35,630 nt of DNA from Clostridiales bacterium (GCA_004552515.1 SFOF01000004.1:1-35630); one strand, 5' to 3'. Positions 7,954 through 17,060 are shown, counted from the first letter of the stretch. Numbers and translations: made by a program. Notes: generated by a model not told the origin, from the letters alone.

Positions 7954-10900
7954 ATGCTGTATCCTCATTCCAAGGACGAGAAGCTGGAGAAGAGTCTGTT
8001 TGAAAACCCCGGCAGCGAGTATCGCTGCGCGCCGTTCTGGGCGTGGAACGGCCGTCTTGAGAAGGACGAGCTGCTGCGCCAGATCGACATCTTCAAGGAG
8101 ATGGGCATGGGCGGCTTCCATATGCACTCCCGCTCGGGCATGGCCACGCCCTATCTGAGCGACGAGTTCATGGATCTGACCCGTGCCTGCCGCGACGAGG
8201 CCGAGAAGAACCATATGCTCTGCTGGCTCTACGACGAGGACCGCTGGCCCTCCGGCGCGGCGGGCGGCCTGGTGACGCGCGACCGGCGCTATGCGGCGCG
8301 CTATCTGCTCTTCACGCCCACCCCCTACGGCCAGGGCGAAAAGAGCACCGTGACCACCTCTCAGTCGGTCGGCGCGCGTCAGGAGAACGGAACGCTGCTC
8401 GCGCAGTACCGCGTGACGCTGAAGGACGGCTGCCTGGCGCATTACGAGCGCGTCCAGAACGGCGCGCCGCACGAGGACGGCATGTGGTACGCCTATCTGG
8501 AGATCAGCGCGCCCTCCCCGTGGTATAACAACGAGACGTATCTGGATACGCTCAACCCCAAGGCGGTCGAGAAGTTCGTCGCCACGACCCACGAGCGCTA
8601 TAAGGAAGCGCTGGGCGAGAGCTTCGGCAAGACCGTGCCCGCCATCTTCACCGACGAGCCGCAGTTCTCCCGCAAGCAGACGCTGGGCTTCGCGGGCGAA
8701 AAGAAGGACGTGACGCTGCCCTTCACGAACGACCTGTGCGAGACCTATCAGGCCGCGTACGGCGAGGATCTGCTGGACAAACTGCCCGAGCTGATCTGGG
8801 AGCTGCCGGAGGGCAGGATCTCCGTCACGCGCTATCACTATCACGATCACATCGCCGAGCGCTTTTCCTCCGCCTTCGCGGACACCGTGGGCGGCTGGTG
8901 CGGCAAAAACGGCATCATGCTGACCGGCCACATGATGGAGGAGCCGACGCTCGAATCGCAGACCGCCGCTCTGGGCGAGGCCATGCGTTCCTACCGCAGC
9001 TTCCAGCTGCCCGGCATCGATATGCTGTGCGACCATCGCGAGTTCACCACCGCCAAGCAGGCGGCCTCCGCGGTGCATCAGTTCGGCTATCCGGGCATGA
9101 CCAGCGAGCTGTACGGCGTGACCAACTGGGATTTCGACTTCCGCGGCCATAAGCTGCAGGGTGACTGGCAGGCGGCGCTGGGCGTGACCGTGCGCGTGCC
9201 GCATCTGAGCTGGTACACCATGGGCGGCCCCGCCAAGCGCGATTATCCCGCCTCGATCAGCTATCAATCGGCGTGGTATAAGGAATATCCCTACGTCGAG
9301 AACTACTTTGCGCGCGTGAACACCGCCCTGACCCGCGGCACGTGCGATATTCATGTGGGCGTTGTGCATCCGGTCGAGAGCTACTGGCTGCACTGGGGCC
9401 CCCGCGAGCAGACCGCCGCCGTGCGCGAGGAGATGGACAGGGCGTTCCAGAGCATGGCCAGGTGGCTCGTGTGCGGCATGATCGACTACGATTACATCAG
9501 CGAATCGCTGCTGCCCCGCCAGTGCGAAAAGGGCGGCGCGCCGCTGTCCGTCGGCAAGATGGCCTACGACGCGGTGGTCGTGCCCGGCTGCGAGACGCTG
9601 CGCTCCAGCACCGTCGAGCGTCTGGAGGCCTTCAAGGCGGCGGGCGGCCGGCTGATCTTTGCGGGCCGCATCCCCACGCTGGTGGACGCCGTGCCCTCCG
9701 ACCGCGTGAAGAAGCTGGCCGGGCAGTCGGTCTGCATCGGCATGAACGGCGTGGAGCTGCTCGAGGCGCTGGACGATTTCCGCCAGGTGGACGTGCGCGG
9801 CGAAAAGGGCAGCCGCACGAGCGGTCTGATCCATCAGATGCGCAAGGACGGCGACGACCGCTGGCTGTTCATCTGCCAGGCCTTCAATCCGAAGAACAAG
9901 TTTGTCACCAGCCCCGAGCGGTGCGAGATCCGCCTGCGCGGCAGCTGGACGGTCGAAAAGTGGGATGCGCTCACCGGCGAGGTGGGTACGATCGAGCAGA
10001 GGATCGAGGACGGCGTGACCTACGTCTACAACACCTTCGACGCGCACGACAGCCTGCTTTTGAAGCTCAGCCCCGCCTGCCCCTGCTGCGCCCGTCCCGT
10101 GCCTGCTCCCGAAAAGGGCGCGGCGCTTACCGAAGTGCGCGCGGCCAATCCCGTGGCGGTGAAGCTCAGCGAGCCGAACGTCATGGTGCTCGACATGGCG
10201 CGCTACAGCCTGGACAACGAGCCGTGGCATGAGCGCGAGGAGATCCTCCGCGCCGATGACAACGTGCGCCGCCTGCTGGGCTGGAAGCTGCGCAGCGAGC
10301 ATTTCGCGCAGCCGTGGGTGACCGCGGGCGTGGATTTCGGCGACGCGAAGCACACGCTGGCGTTTGCGTTCGACATTGTGAGCCGTATTCCCGTCTCCGG
10401 CGCGAAGCTGGCGCTGGAGGACAGCGAATACGCGTCCATTACGTTCGACGGAAAGCCCGTGGCGGTCAATGTGGACGGCTGGTATGTGGACAAGTGCCTG
10501 GACACCGTGGCGCTGCCCGATTTTGCCGCCGGTACGCACGAGCTGGTCGTGAAATACGACTATCAGCGCAAGGTCAATCCCGAGTGGATGTATCTGATCG
10601 GCGATTTCGGCGTGTACAGCTGCGGCAGCCACAGCGAGCTGACCGAGAAGGTGACCTCGCTCTACTATGGCGACTGGCGCAATCAGGGCCTGCCCTTCTA
10701 CGGCGGCGCGCTGACCTACGTCATCCCCTGCGCGTGCGATGCGAACGGCCTGACCGTCGAAGCCGATCAGTACGAGGGCGCGCTGGTGAGCGTCAGGCTG
10801 GACGGCGAGGACAAGGGCCGCATCGTCTATGCGCCCTACACGCTGCACATCGATGCGCCGGCCGGCGAGCACACGCTCGAGCTGACCGTGTTCGGATCGC

Positions 10901-11049
10901 GCGTGAACAGCTTTGGCGCGCTGCACAACTGCAACGACGCGCTGAGCTGGGTCGGCCCGAGCGCCTGGGAGAGCCGCGGCAAGGAGTTCAGCTATGAATA
11001 CCGCACGCGCCCGATGGGCCTGCTGGTCGCGCCCCGCCTGTTCAAGTAA
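7954..11049 (+). CDS. Large glycoside hydrolase, GH106-like (alpha-L-rhamnosidase type)
   Basis: A 1031-residue protein resembling GH106 alpha-L-rhamnosidases and related giant glycosidases. The N-terminal signature PFWAWNGRL, then GGFHMHSR and WLYDEDRWPSG, opens a TIM-barrel domain. Glu235 in FTDEP and Glu385 in TSELYG are candidate catalytic acids by inference. Residues about 450-650 resemble a glutaminase-like domain, and the last 250 look like beta-sandwich carbohydrate-binding modules. No signal peptide is visible, so it probably acts on imported oligosaccharides. AAGGAG precedes the ATG, 23 bases after queG; it may ride on that operon or use its own promoter. A 1040-codon open frame on the opposite strand is a codon-bias artefact. 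Confidence 0.78.
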   Translation: MLYPHSKDEKLEKSLFENPGSEYRCAPFWAWNGRLEKDELLRQIDIFKEMGMGGFHMHSRSGMATPYLSDEFMDLTRACRDEAEKNHMLCWLYDEDRWPSGAAGGLVTRDRRYAARYLLFTPTPYGQGEKSTVTTSQSVGARQENGTLLAQYRVTLKDGCLAHYERVQNGAPHEDGMWYAYLEISAPSPWYNNETYLDTLNPKAVEKFVATTHERYKEALGESFGKTVPAIFTDEPQFSRKQTLGFAGEKKDVTLPFTNDLCETYQAAYGEDLLDKLPELIWELPEGRISVTRYHYHDHIAERFSSAFADTVGGWCGKNGIMLTGHMMEEPTLESQTAALGEAMRSYRSFQLPGIDMLCDHREFTTAKQAASAVHQFGYPGMTSELYGVTNWDFDFRGHKLQGDWQAALGVTVRVPHLSWYTMGGPAKRDYPASISYQSAWYKEYPYVENYFARVNTALTRGTCDIHVGVVHPVESYWLHWGPREQTAAVREEMDRAFQSMARWLVCGMIDYDYISESLLPRQCEKGGAPLSVGKMAYDAVVVPGCETLRSSTVERLEAFKAAGGRLIFAGRIPTLVDAVPSDRVKKLAGQSVCIGMNGVELLEALDDFRQVDVRGEKGSRTSGLIHQMRKDGDDRWLFICQAFNPKNKFVTSPERCEIRLRGSWTVEKWDALTGEVGTIEQRIEDGVTYVYNTFDAHDSLLLKLSPACPCCARPVPAPEKGAALTEVRAANPVAVKLSEPNVMVLDMARYSLDNEPWHEREEILRADDNVRRLLGWKLRSEHFAQPWVTAGVDFGDAKHTLAFAFDIVSRIPVSGAKLALEDSEYASITFDGKPVAVNVDGWYVDKCLDTVALPDFAAGTHELVVKYDYQRKVNPEWMYLIGDFGVYSCGSHSELTEKVTSLYYGDWRNQGLPFYGGALTYVIPCACDANGLTVEADQYEGALVSVRLDGEDKGRIVYAPYTLHIDAPAGEHTLELTVFGSRVNSFGALHNCNDALSWVGPSAWESRGKEFSYEYRTRPMGLLVAPRLFK

Positions 11050-11058
11050 TCGATCATC

Positions 11059-11096
11059 CCGCGGGGGCGGCGGAGAACCGTTCCCCGCGGCGCTTT
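11059..11096 (+). terminator. Hairpin after the GH106-like gene (weak terminator)
   Basis: CCGCGGGG (11059-11066) pairs with CCCCGCGG (11083-11090), followed by CGCTTTG. The U-tract is poor, so it may only attenuate transcription between the glycosidase and the L,D-transpeptidase. Confidence 0.45.
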
Positions 11097-11133
11097 GAGG
11101 ACTTTTCGACGACAGAAAGAGGAATCAATACCG

Positions 11134-12135
11134 ATGGCAACGCGAAAGAGAAAGGCCGCGCGGCGCGTCCGCAAGGCCAGAAACGCGCTGATCGCCCTGC
11201 TGCTGCTGGCGGCGGCGGTGCTGGGCGTGTGGATATTGGTGCTGGACGAGGGCTCTCCGCTGGACAGCTATCTGGCCGGACGGGGCGACGTGAACGCGAC
11301 CGGCGCGCCCGGCGTAACGGCCACGGCTCTGCCCGGCACGCCCACGGAGGAACCCGCAACGCCGCCCGTCGAGGGGGTTACGCCCGAGGCGACCGACGCG
11401 CCCTCCGCCACGCCCGAGCCGACGCACACGCAGCCGCCCGTGACCGATACCCCCAGCCCCTCGCCCACGGCCACGCCGACGGCCAGCCCCACCCCGACCG
11501 CCACGCCCGAACCGATGCCTGAGCCGACGCCGGTTGATCTGGAATACCCCTACTACATCGAGGTTGACCGCGGCATGCAGGTCGTGCGCGTGTACACCAT
11601 CGGCGAGGATGGAACCTATTCGCTCCTGGCGCGCGAGATGATCTGCTCGACCGACACCTTCGGCTACAAGCCGCCGCAGGGCACCTATAAGATGAACGGC
11701 GAGAAGCTCAGATGGATGATGTCGCTCTTCGGCACATACGCGCAGTACGCCACCCGCATCAGCGGCCACATCCTCTTCCACGCCGTGCCCACGACAATGT
11801 GCTACGCCAACACGCTCAACGCCGACGACTACCGCGCGCTGGGCACGAACGCCTCGGCGGGCTGTGTGCGCCTTCTGTGCGCCGACGCGAAGTGGATCTA
11901 TGACAACGTGCCCGCGGGCACCATGGTGCGCTATGTCAATAACCCGCGCGACGAGGAAAAGCTCAAGGAGCTGGCCGCGCCGCCGCTGGGGAGCGGAAAC
12001 TGGGATCCCACCGACAACCGCGAGGACAATCCGGATTACGATCCGTCCTATGAGGCGAGCAAGCCGCTGGTCACCCCCGCGCTGGGCGTGACGCCCGCGC
12101 CGACCGAGCCGTGGACGCCGGACGTGTATAACTGA
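11134..12135 (+). CDS. Membrane-anchored L,D-transpeptidase (YkuD domain)
   Basis: A 333-residue cell-wall enzyme. A basic N-terminus is followed by one membrane span (about residues 18-40), then a Thr/Pro/Ala-rich linker of about 80 residues that should cross the wall, and a YkuD catalytic domain at about 140-270. The active-site pattern is His in HILFHAV and Cys244 in SAGCVR, the usual SxGC(V/T)R. Such enzymes form 3-3 crosslinks in peptidoglycan or attach proteins to it. A Pro-rich, Asp-rich tail of about 60 residues follows. The ATG at 11134 has AGAGGA upstream; an earlier in-frame start would lengthen the cytoplasmic part without gain. It probably shares a transcript with the GyrI-like gene 17 bases downstream. 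Confidence 0.9.
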   Translation: MATRKRKAARRVRKARNALIALLLLAAAVLGVWILVLDEGSPLDSYLAGRGDVNATGAPGVTATALPGTPTEEPATPPVEGVTPEATDAPSATPEPTHTQPPVTDTPSPSPTATPTASPTPTATPEPMPEPTPVDLEYPYYIEVDRGMQVVRVYTIGEDGTYSLLAREMICSTDTFGYKPPQGTYKMNGEKLRWMMSLFGTYAQYATRISGHILFHAVPTTMCYANTLNADDYRALGTNASAGCVRLLCADAKWIYDNVPAGTMVRYVNNPRDEEKLKELAAPPLGSGNWDPTDNREDNPDYDPSYEASKPLVTPALGVTPAPTEPWTPDVYN

Positions 12136-12152
12136 TCGGAGGTTCATCAGCC

Positions 12153-12626
12153 ATGGATTTGAAAATCAGCATGGTCGAGCGCGGTCCCATCGCGATCATC
12201 GGCCGCGAGGGCTATGGCGACGCGGCGAAGGGCGGACAGTGGGTACCGCCGCTGTGGCGCGATATGCAGCTGCACATGAGCGAGATCGCGCCGCTGGTCA
12301 AGCACGATGAAACCGGCAAGCCCGCCGGCATCTGGGGCGCGATGAGCGACGCGGGCCGGCGCTTCTTCCCCTGGGAGAGCGATGGACTGTATCTGGCCGG
12401 CCTTGAGGTCGATCTGGACGCGGCCGCGCCCTCCGGCTGGAGCAAATGGGTGCTGCCGGCGTTCAGGTATCTCACGGTCGAGTGTACGCCGCAGACCTAC
12501 GGCCCCGCGCTCCAGCAAACCATACTGCACGAGCTGCCCGATCGCGGGCTGGAGCTGGTCGCCGCCGTTCAGGAGTTTTATCCCGGCGACAAAATGCTGC
12601 TCTATGTGCCTGTGCAGAAGCTGTAA
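12153..12626 (+). CDS. GyrI-like small-molecule-binding protein
   Basis: A 157-residue stand-alone GyrI-like domain, the same fold as the effector-binding domain of AraC- and MerR-type regulators (such as BmrR and Rob). It starts with the typical beta-strand and helix pattern (VERGPIAIIGREGYG), and YLAGLEVD and RYLTVEC match the second half of the repeat. There is no DNA-binding domain. Family members bind hydrophobic compounds or gyrase, and some hydrolyse toxic molecules. CGGAGG precedes the ATG. The MarR regulator and drug-type ABC exporter that follow make a ligand-binding or detoxification role reasonable, but a terminator separates them, so this link is inference. Confidence 0.78.
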   Translation: MDLKISMVERGPIAIIGREGYGDAAKGGQWVPPLWRDMQLHMSEIAPLVKHDETGKPAGIWGAMSDAGRRFFPWESDGLYLAGLEVDLDAAAPSGWSKWVLPAFRYLTVECTPQTYGPALQQTILHELPDRGLELVAAVQEFYPGDKMLLYVPVQKL

Positions 12627-12650
12627 GCACACATTTATTCATACGTCTTT

Positions 12651-12692
12651 CGGGTGCGCCGTAACGAAACATTGCGGCGCGCCCGCCTTTTA
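12651..12692 (+). terminator. Terminator after the GyrI-like gene
   Basis: CGGGTGCGCCG (12651-12661) pairs with CGGCGCGCCCG (12675-12685) with one G-T pair, followed by CCTTTTAT. Confidence 0.75.
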
Positions 12693-12713
12693 TGGGCGGA
12701 TTCGACAAAAAAC

Positions 12714-12763
12714 TTGCAGATGCAAAGAAAACGCTTGCACGCGCAAGCGTTTTTGTGTACAAT
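12714..12763 (+). promoter_or_regulatory. Promoter with twin palindromic operators upstream of the MarR gene
   Basis: TTGCAC (12735-12740), a 17-base spacer and TACAAT (12758-12763) form a promoter. Two 12-base palindromes, TTGCAGATGCAA (12714-12725) and TTGCACGCGCAA (12735-12746), lie 21 bases apart, exactly two helical turns. The second covers the -35 box and is the core of a longer inverted repeat, AAAACGCTTGC/GCAAGCGTTTT. These are good candidates for MarR binding and self-repression. A TATAAT also occurs at 12887-12892, close to the gene. Confidence 0.7.
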
Positions 12764-12909
12764 GGGAGAGGCGTGATTTGCGCGGCGGTTTTGCGCCGTG
12801 CGCGAGGACAGCGCCTTCCGCATTGAATAGGTGGGCGCGATATGCGGTGTGTGCGCGCGGACTGCGGATCTGCGCGGAAACAGATATATAATGAAGGGAT
12901 GGCGGCGGC

Positions 12910-13392
12910 ATGGCGGGAAGATACCACATCATGAAGAACAGCTCGGCGCTGTACCGGCTGGGGCAGATGTACTTTAACGAGCGGCTCGCGCCCTATAATC
13001 TCGGCGCGGGGCAGCAGTTCTTCCTCAATCGGATTGCGGGTTCGCCCGGCATCAGCATGGCCGAGCTGGCGCAGATCGGCACGTTCGACAACGGCACGGT
13101 GACACGGGCGGTGCGCAGGCTTTCGGACGAGGGCTATATCCGCGTTGAAACCGACGAGAGCGACCGGCGCGTGAAGCGGCTCTATCTCACAGAAAAGGGC
13201 GAGCCGCTGATCGGGCCGCTGGCGGAGATGCGCCGCGAGTGGTTCGAGGCGGTGACGCGCGGCTTTACCGAAGAGGAGAAGGCACAGACCGGCGCGCTGC
13301 TGGAGCGGCTGGCCGGCAACGCGCGCGATTACATTCAGGCGATGCAGGACAAAGGCGAGCGGCCCGAGCGGGCGCGCCATGAGGAGGAGTGA
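12910..13392 (+). CDS. MarR-family transcriptional regulator
   Basis: A 160-residue winged-helix regulator with the MarR layout: an N-terminal dimerisation helix, a helix-turn-helix at about residues 50-80 (ISMAELAQIGTFDNGTVTRA), the wing with DESDRRVKRLYLTEKG, and C-terminal dimerisation helices. Most relatives repress a neighbouring efflux operon and are released by a small aromatic or drug-like ligand. The ABC exporter gene begins 6 bases after the stop, so exporter and regulator are surely co-transcribed. The paired TTGCA palindromes upstream fit autoregulation. The ATG at 12910 is used; an ATG seven codons later at 12931 (with GGGAAG upstream) is a real alternative. Confidence 0.9.
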   Translation: MAGRYHIMKNSSALYRLGQMYFNERLAPYNLGAGQQFFLNRIAGSPGISMAELAQIGTFDNGTVTRAVRRLSDEGYIRVETDESDRRVKRLYLTEKGEPLIGPLAEMRREWFEAVTRGFTEEEKAQTGALLERLAGNARDYIQAMQDKGERPERARHEEE

Positions 13393-13398
13393 CGGCCC

Positions 13399-15111
13399 AT
13401 GCGGCGGATGATGGCGTTTATCAGGCCCTATTACGGGCGCATGGCGGGCGGCTTTGCCGTCAAGTTCTTCGGCACGATCGGCGAATTGTGGCTGCCCTGG
13501 ATACTGTCCTATATGATCGAAAGCGTGGTGCCGCAGGGGCGCATGGGGCCGATCTTCATGTGGGGCGGGCTGATGTTCCTCTGCTCGCTGATGTGCATCG
13601 CCGGCAATGTGATCGCCAACCGCATGGCCTCGGCGGTCGCGCGGGACGTGACGCGCGAGGTGCGCCACAGCCTGTACCGGCGCATCGCCTATCTGAGCTG
13701 CGCGCAGATCGACAGAATCGGCGTGCCCTCGCTGGTATCGCGCCTGACCACCGACACCTACAATGTGCATCAGCTGGTGGGGCGGGCGCAGCGGCTGGGC
13801 GTGCGCGCGCCGATACTGCTCATCGGCGGCCTGCTGATGACGCTCACGCTCGACGTGCCCTCGACGCTGATCCTGCTCTCCGTGGTGCCGCTGATCGGCG
13901 TATCGGCCACGGTCATATCGATGAAGGGCATCCCGCTGTTCTGGCGCTTGCAGAGCAGCGTGGACGCGCTGGTGCGCATCGTGCGGGAAAACATCACCGG
14001 CGCGCGCGTCATCAAGGCGCTCTCCCGCGGCGATTACGAAATCAGCCGCTTCAAAAAGCAGAATGAGACGGTTTCGCGGCACGAGCTGACCTCGAGCATG
14101 GTCATGGGCCTGGGCCAGCCGATCATGAACGTGCTGCTCAATCTGGGCATGGTGGCGGTGATCGTGCTGGGCGCGTATCGCGTGAACGGCGCGCGGATGA
14201 GCCCGGCGGTCATCGTGGCCTTCCTGAGCTACTTTACCATCATCGCCAACGCCATGATGGGACTGACGCGCCTGTTCGTCATGTTCTCGCGCGCGAACGC
14301 CTCGGCGGGACGCATCGCGGAGATTCTCGATCTGCCCGAGGATCTGACGCGCGTGGAGGCGCCCACGGGCGATGAGAGCTATCACGTCGAATTTGACGAC
14401 GTGACCTTCTCCTACAACAAGCGAAAGCCCGCCGTGGAGCACATATCGTTTAAGCTGCGGCGCGGCGAATCGCTCGGCCTGATCGGCGCGACCGGCTCGG
14501 GCAAGAGCACCATCGTCAATCTGCTCATGCGCTTTTACGACGCGGATTCCGGCCGCGTGCTGATTGACGGCCGCGACGTGCGCTCGATCGATCCGGAGGC
14601 GCTGCACAGGATGTTCGGCGTGGCGTTCCAGAGCGACGCGGTGTTCTCGGCCAGCGCGCGGGAGAACATCACGCTGGGGCGAGACATACCGGACGAGGCG
14701 CTGGAAAAGGCGATCGGCAACGCGCAGGCGGGCTTTGTGAACGCGCTCGAGCACGGGCTGGACGAGCATATTCAGTCGCGCGGCGCGAATCTCTCCGGCG
14801 GACAGCGGCAGCGGCTGCTCATTGCGCGCGCGCTGGCGGGCAATCCCGACATACTGGTGCTGGATGACAGCTCGAGCGCGCTGGACTACCGCACCGACGC
14901 GGATCTTAGATTGGCGCTGGCGAAGAACTACGCCCATGTGACCAGCGTGCTGGTGTCCTCGCGCGTCAGCTCGATCGCGCACTGCACGCATATCCTCATG
15001 CTGGACGAGGGCCGCGTGATCGGCGCGGGCACGCATGAAGAGCTGATGAAGAGCTGCCCGGCCTATGCCGATATTGCGCGCACGCAGATGGGAGGCGATC
15101 ACCGTGGCTAA
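13399..15111 (+). CDS. ABC exporter half-transporter, subunit A (degenerate ATPase site)
   Basis: A 570-residue fused membrane and ATPase subunit of the multidrug/lipid exporter (ABCB-like) type. Six membrane spans fill residues 1 to about 310; the ATPase domain follows. Walker A is GATGSGKST (Lys369), the signature is LSGGQRQR, and Walker B reads LVLDDSSSALD, with Asp490 where the catalytic Glu is normally found. The H-loop histidine is also replaced (VSSRVSS). This is the known pattern of the partner carrying the non-hydrolytic site in heterodimeric exporters such as TM287/288 and BmrCD. The next gene, overlapping by 8 bases, supplies the complementary features. Control by MarR suggests export of a toxic compound. 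Confidence 0.93.
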   Translation: MRRMMAFIRPYYGRMAGGFAVKFFGTIGELWLPWILSYMIESVVPQGRMGPIFMWGGLMFLCSLMCIAGNVIANRMASAVARDVTREVRHSLYRRIAYLSCAQIDRIGVPSLVSRLTTDTYNVHQLVGRAQRLGVRAPILLIGGLLMTLTLDVPSTLILLSVVPLIGVSATVISMKGIPLFWRLQSSVDALVRIVRENITGARVIKALSRGDYEISRFKKQNETVSRHELTSSMVMGLGQPIMNVLLNLGMVAVIVLGAYRVNGARMSPAVIVAFLSYFTIIANAMMGLTRLFVMFSRANASAGRIAEILDLPEDLTRVEAPTGDESYHVEFDDVTFSYNKRKPAVEHISFKLRRGESLGLIGATGSGKSTIVNLLMRFYDADSGRVLIDGRDVRSIDPEALHRMFGVAFQSDAVFSASARENITLGRDIPDEALEKAIGNAQAGFVNALEHGLDEHIQSRGANLSGGQRQRLLIARALAGNPDILVLDDSSSALDYRTDADLRLALAKNYAHVTSVLVSSRVSSIAHCTHILMLDEGRVIGAGTHEELMKSCPAYADIARTQMGGDHRG

Positions 15112-16903
15112 GGGAATGGGCATGATGACCGGCCCGAAAACCTACGTCGCGCCCGAGGGCGGCGCGCGGGACACGAAATACATCCTCAAAAAGCTGGGGC
15201 ACTATCTGCTCAAATACCGCTGGCCGCTGCTGGCGGCGCTGCTGCTCACGTTCCTGTCCAATATGCTGGCGCTGGTCGGCCCGAGTCTGTCGGGCAGCGC
15301 GATCGACGCGATTGTCGGGCCGGACGCGGTGCAGTTTGAGCGCGTGTTCTACTATGCGCTTTTGATGATCGTGTTCTATATCGTCTCGTCGGCGCTGTCC
15401 TACGGCATATCGGTGCTGATGATGACCATTTCGCAGAAGATCGTCGTCAGGATGCGCCAGGACGCGTTCGAGAGCGTTTCGCGCCTGCCCATCGCCTACA
15501 CCGATTCGCACGCCATCGGCGATATTCTCAGCAAGCTGAGCTACGACATCGACACGGTGAACACGTCGCTTTCGCACGACGTGGTGCAGATTCTCTCCTC
15601 CGTGGTGACGGTGGTCGGCTCGCTTTTGATGATGCTCAGGCTCTCGCCGCTCTTGCTTCTCGTGTTTGTGTTCACGGTGCCCCTGTCGATCTTCCTGACG
15701 AAATACATCACGACGCGCACGCGGCCGCTGTTCCGCAAGCGCTCCCGGGCGCTGGGCGAGCTGAACGGCTTTGTGGAGGAAATGGTATCCGGCCTCAAGA
15801 CCACAAAGGCCTACCGGCAGGAGGAGAGTACGATCGGCCGCTTTGACGAAAAGAACGAGCAGGCCGTGACCGCCTATTACGAGGCCGACTATTACGGCAG
15901 CGTCACCGGCCCGACGGTCAACTTTATCAACAATCTGTCGCTGTCTCTGGTAAGTATGTTCGGCGCGCTGCTGTTTCTCTTCGGGCGCATGACGCTGGGG
16001 CAGATTTCGTCGTTCGTGCTGTATTCGCGCAAGTTTTCAGGGCCGATCAACGAGGTGGCCAACATCATCGCCGAGCTGCAATCGGCCTTTGCGGCGGGCG
16101 AGCGCGTGTTCCGTCTGATCGACGAGCCGAGCGAGAAGCCCGACGCGCCGGACGCGCTGCCCCTGCCCGGAACGCGGGGCGACGTGCGCGTTGATCACGT
16201 CTCCTTCGGCTATGAGCCGGAGCGTGTGATCCTGCATGATCTCTCGCTCAGCGCGCGCCCCGGCTCGGTGACAGCCATCGTCGGCCCGACCGGCGCGGGC
16301 AAGACCACGATCATCAATCTGCTCATGCGCTTTTATGATCCCAGCAGCGGGCTGATCACGGTGGACGGCAACGACATCGCGCATATCCGACGCGGCGATC
16401 TGCGCGCGCGCTACGCCATGGTGCTCCAGGAAACCTGGCTGTTTAACGGCACGGTGTATGAAAACCTGGTCTACGGCAATCCCGACGCGACGCGCGAGGA
16501 CGTGATGCGCGCCGCCCGCCTGGCGAAGATCGATCATTTCGTCGAGCAGCTGCCCGACGGCTATGATACCGTGCTCTCGGAAAACGGCGGCAATATCTCC
16601 AAGGGACAGAAGCAGCTTTTAACGATCGCGCGCGCCATGCTGCTGGACGCGGGGATGCTGATCCTCGACGAGGCGACGTCCAATGTCGACACGCAGACCG
16701 AGAAGGCCATTCAGGACGCAATGATCGAGCTGATGCGCGGCAAGACCTGCTTCGTCATCGCCCATCGCCTGTCCACCATCGAAAACGCCGACAACATACT
16801 GGTCGTGCGGGACGGCGACATCGTGGAGCAGGGGCGGCACGGCGAGCTGCTGGCGAGAAACGGCTTTTACGCGCAGCTTTACAAAGCGCAGTTTGAACAC
16901 TGA
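15104..16903 (+). CDS. ABC exporter half-transporter, subunit B (catalytic)
   Basis: A 599-residue partner of the preceding subunit: a cytoplasmic N-terminal stretch of about 30 residues, six membrane spans and a C-terminal ATPase. Walker A is GPTGAGKTT, Walker B is LILDEATSNVD with the catalytic Glu523 present, and the H-loop is IAHRLST. The signature is altered to ISKGQKQ, the usual mate of a degenerate Walker B in the other subunit. One composite site should therefore hydrolyse ATP and the other should not. The GTG at 15104 has GGGAGG at good spacing and overlaps the upstream stop by 8 bases; an in-frame ATG at 15116 is the alternative. Confidence 0.93.
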   Translation: MAKGMGMMTGPKTYVAPEGGARDTKYILKKLGHYLLKYRWPLLAALLLTFLSNMLALVGPSLSGSAIDAIVGPDAVQFERVFYYALLMIVFYIVSSALSYGISVLMMTISQKIVVRMRQDAFESVSRLPIAYTDSHAIGDILSKLSYDIDTVNTSLSHDVVQILSSVVTVVGSLLMMLRLSPLLLLVFVFTVPLSIFLTKYITTRTRPLFRKRSRALGELNGFVEEMVSGLKTTKAYRQEESTIGRFDEKNEQAVTAYYEADYYGSVTGPTVNFINNLSLSLVSMFGALLFLFGRMTLGQISSFVLYSRKFSGPINEVANIIAELQSAFAAGERVFRLIDEPSEKPDAPDALPLPGTRGDVRVDHVSFGYEPERVILHDLSLSARPGSVTAIVGPTGAGKTTIINLLMRFYDPSSGLITVDGNDIAHIRRGDLRARYAMVLQETWLFNGTVYENLVYGNPDATREDVMRAARLAKIDHFVEQLPDGYDTVLSENGGNISKGQKQLLTIARAMLLDAGMLILDEATSNVDTQTEKAIQDAMIELMRGKTCFVIAHRLSTIENADNILVVRDGDIVEQGRHGELLARNGFYAQLYKAQFEH

Positions 16904-16925
16904 CGCTGAAACTGAATATGGTGTG

Positions 16926-16971
16926 GGTTATCCCCGCTGTCCACAATCGCTTGTGGATAACGGGGATAACC
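16926..16971. repeat. Long inverted repeat containing a DnaA-box-like sequence
   Basis: GGTTATCCCCG (16926-16936) pairs with CGGGGATAACC (16961-16971). Inside, TCCACAA (16940-16946) pairs with TTGTGGA (16951-16957) around a TCGC loop, with a 3 by 3 internal mismatch. TGTGGATAA at 16952-16960 matches the DnaA box consensus. It lies 22 bases after the exporter operon and is followed by CGCTTTTCG, so it may simply be that operon's terminator. Confidence 0.65.
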
Positions 16972-17031
16972 GCTTTTCGAAAGAGCGCGCAAATCAGCGA
17001 TTTGGGCTGAAAAAAACGCGGAAAAAGAATG

Positions 17032-17060
17032 TTGCCATGCGCTGCGGCGCGTGCTATAAT
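17032..17060 (+). promoter_or_regulatory. Promoter of the SDR-mannonate dehydratase operon
   Basis: TTGCCA (17032-17037), 17-base spacer, TATAAT (17055-17060) with TGC before it (extended -10). It closely matches the promoter at 4921-4949. The leader of about 95 bases includes an imperfect hairpin CTCCTCGC/GCGGGGAG around 17109-17130. Confidence 0.75.

Noticed and set aside
7804..10926. A 1040-codon minus-strand frame opposite the GH106-like gene
   Set aside because: Same cause: antisense to a gene with clear motifs; its translation is Ala/His/Arg-rich with no recognisable domain.
12472..15123. An 883-codon minus-strand frame opposite the MarR and ABC genes
   Set aside because: Antisense shadow; it crosses the MarR promoter and a terminator and has no family motif.
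16952..16960. Chromosome origin because of the DnaA-box match
   Set aside because: There is a single box, no AT-rich unwinding region and no dnaA, dnaN or rpmH nearby.
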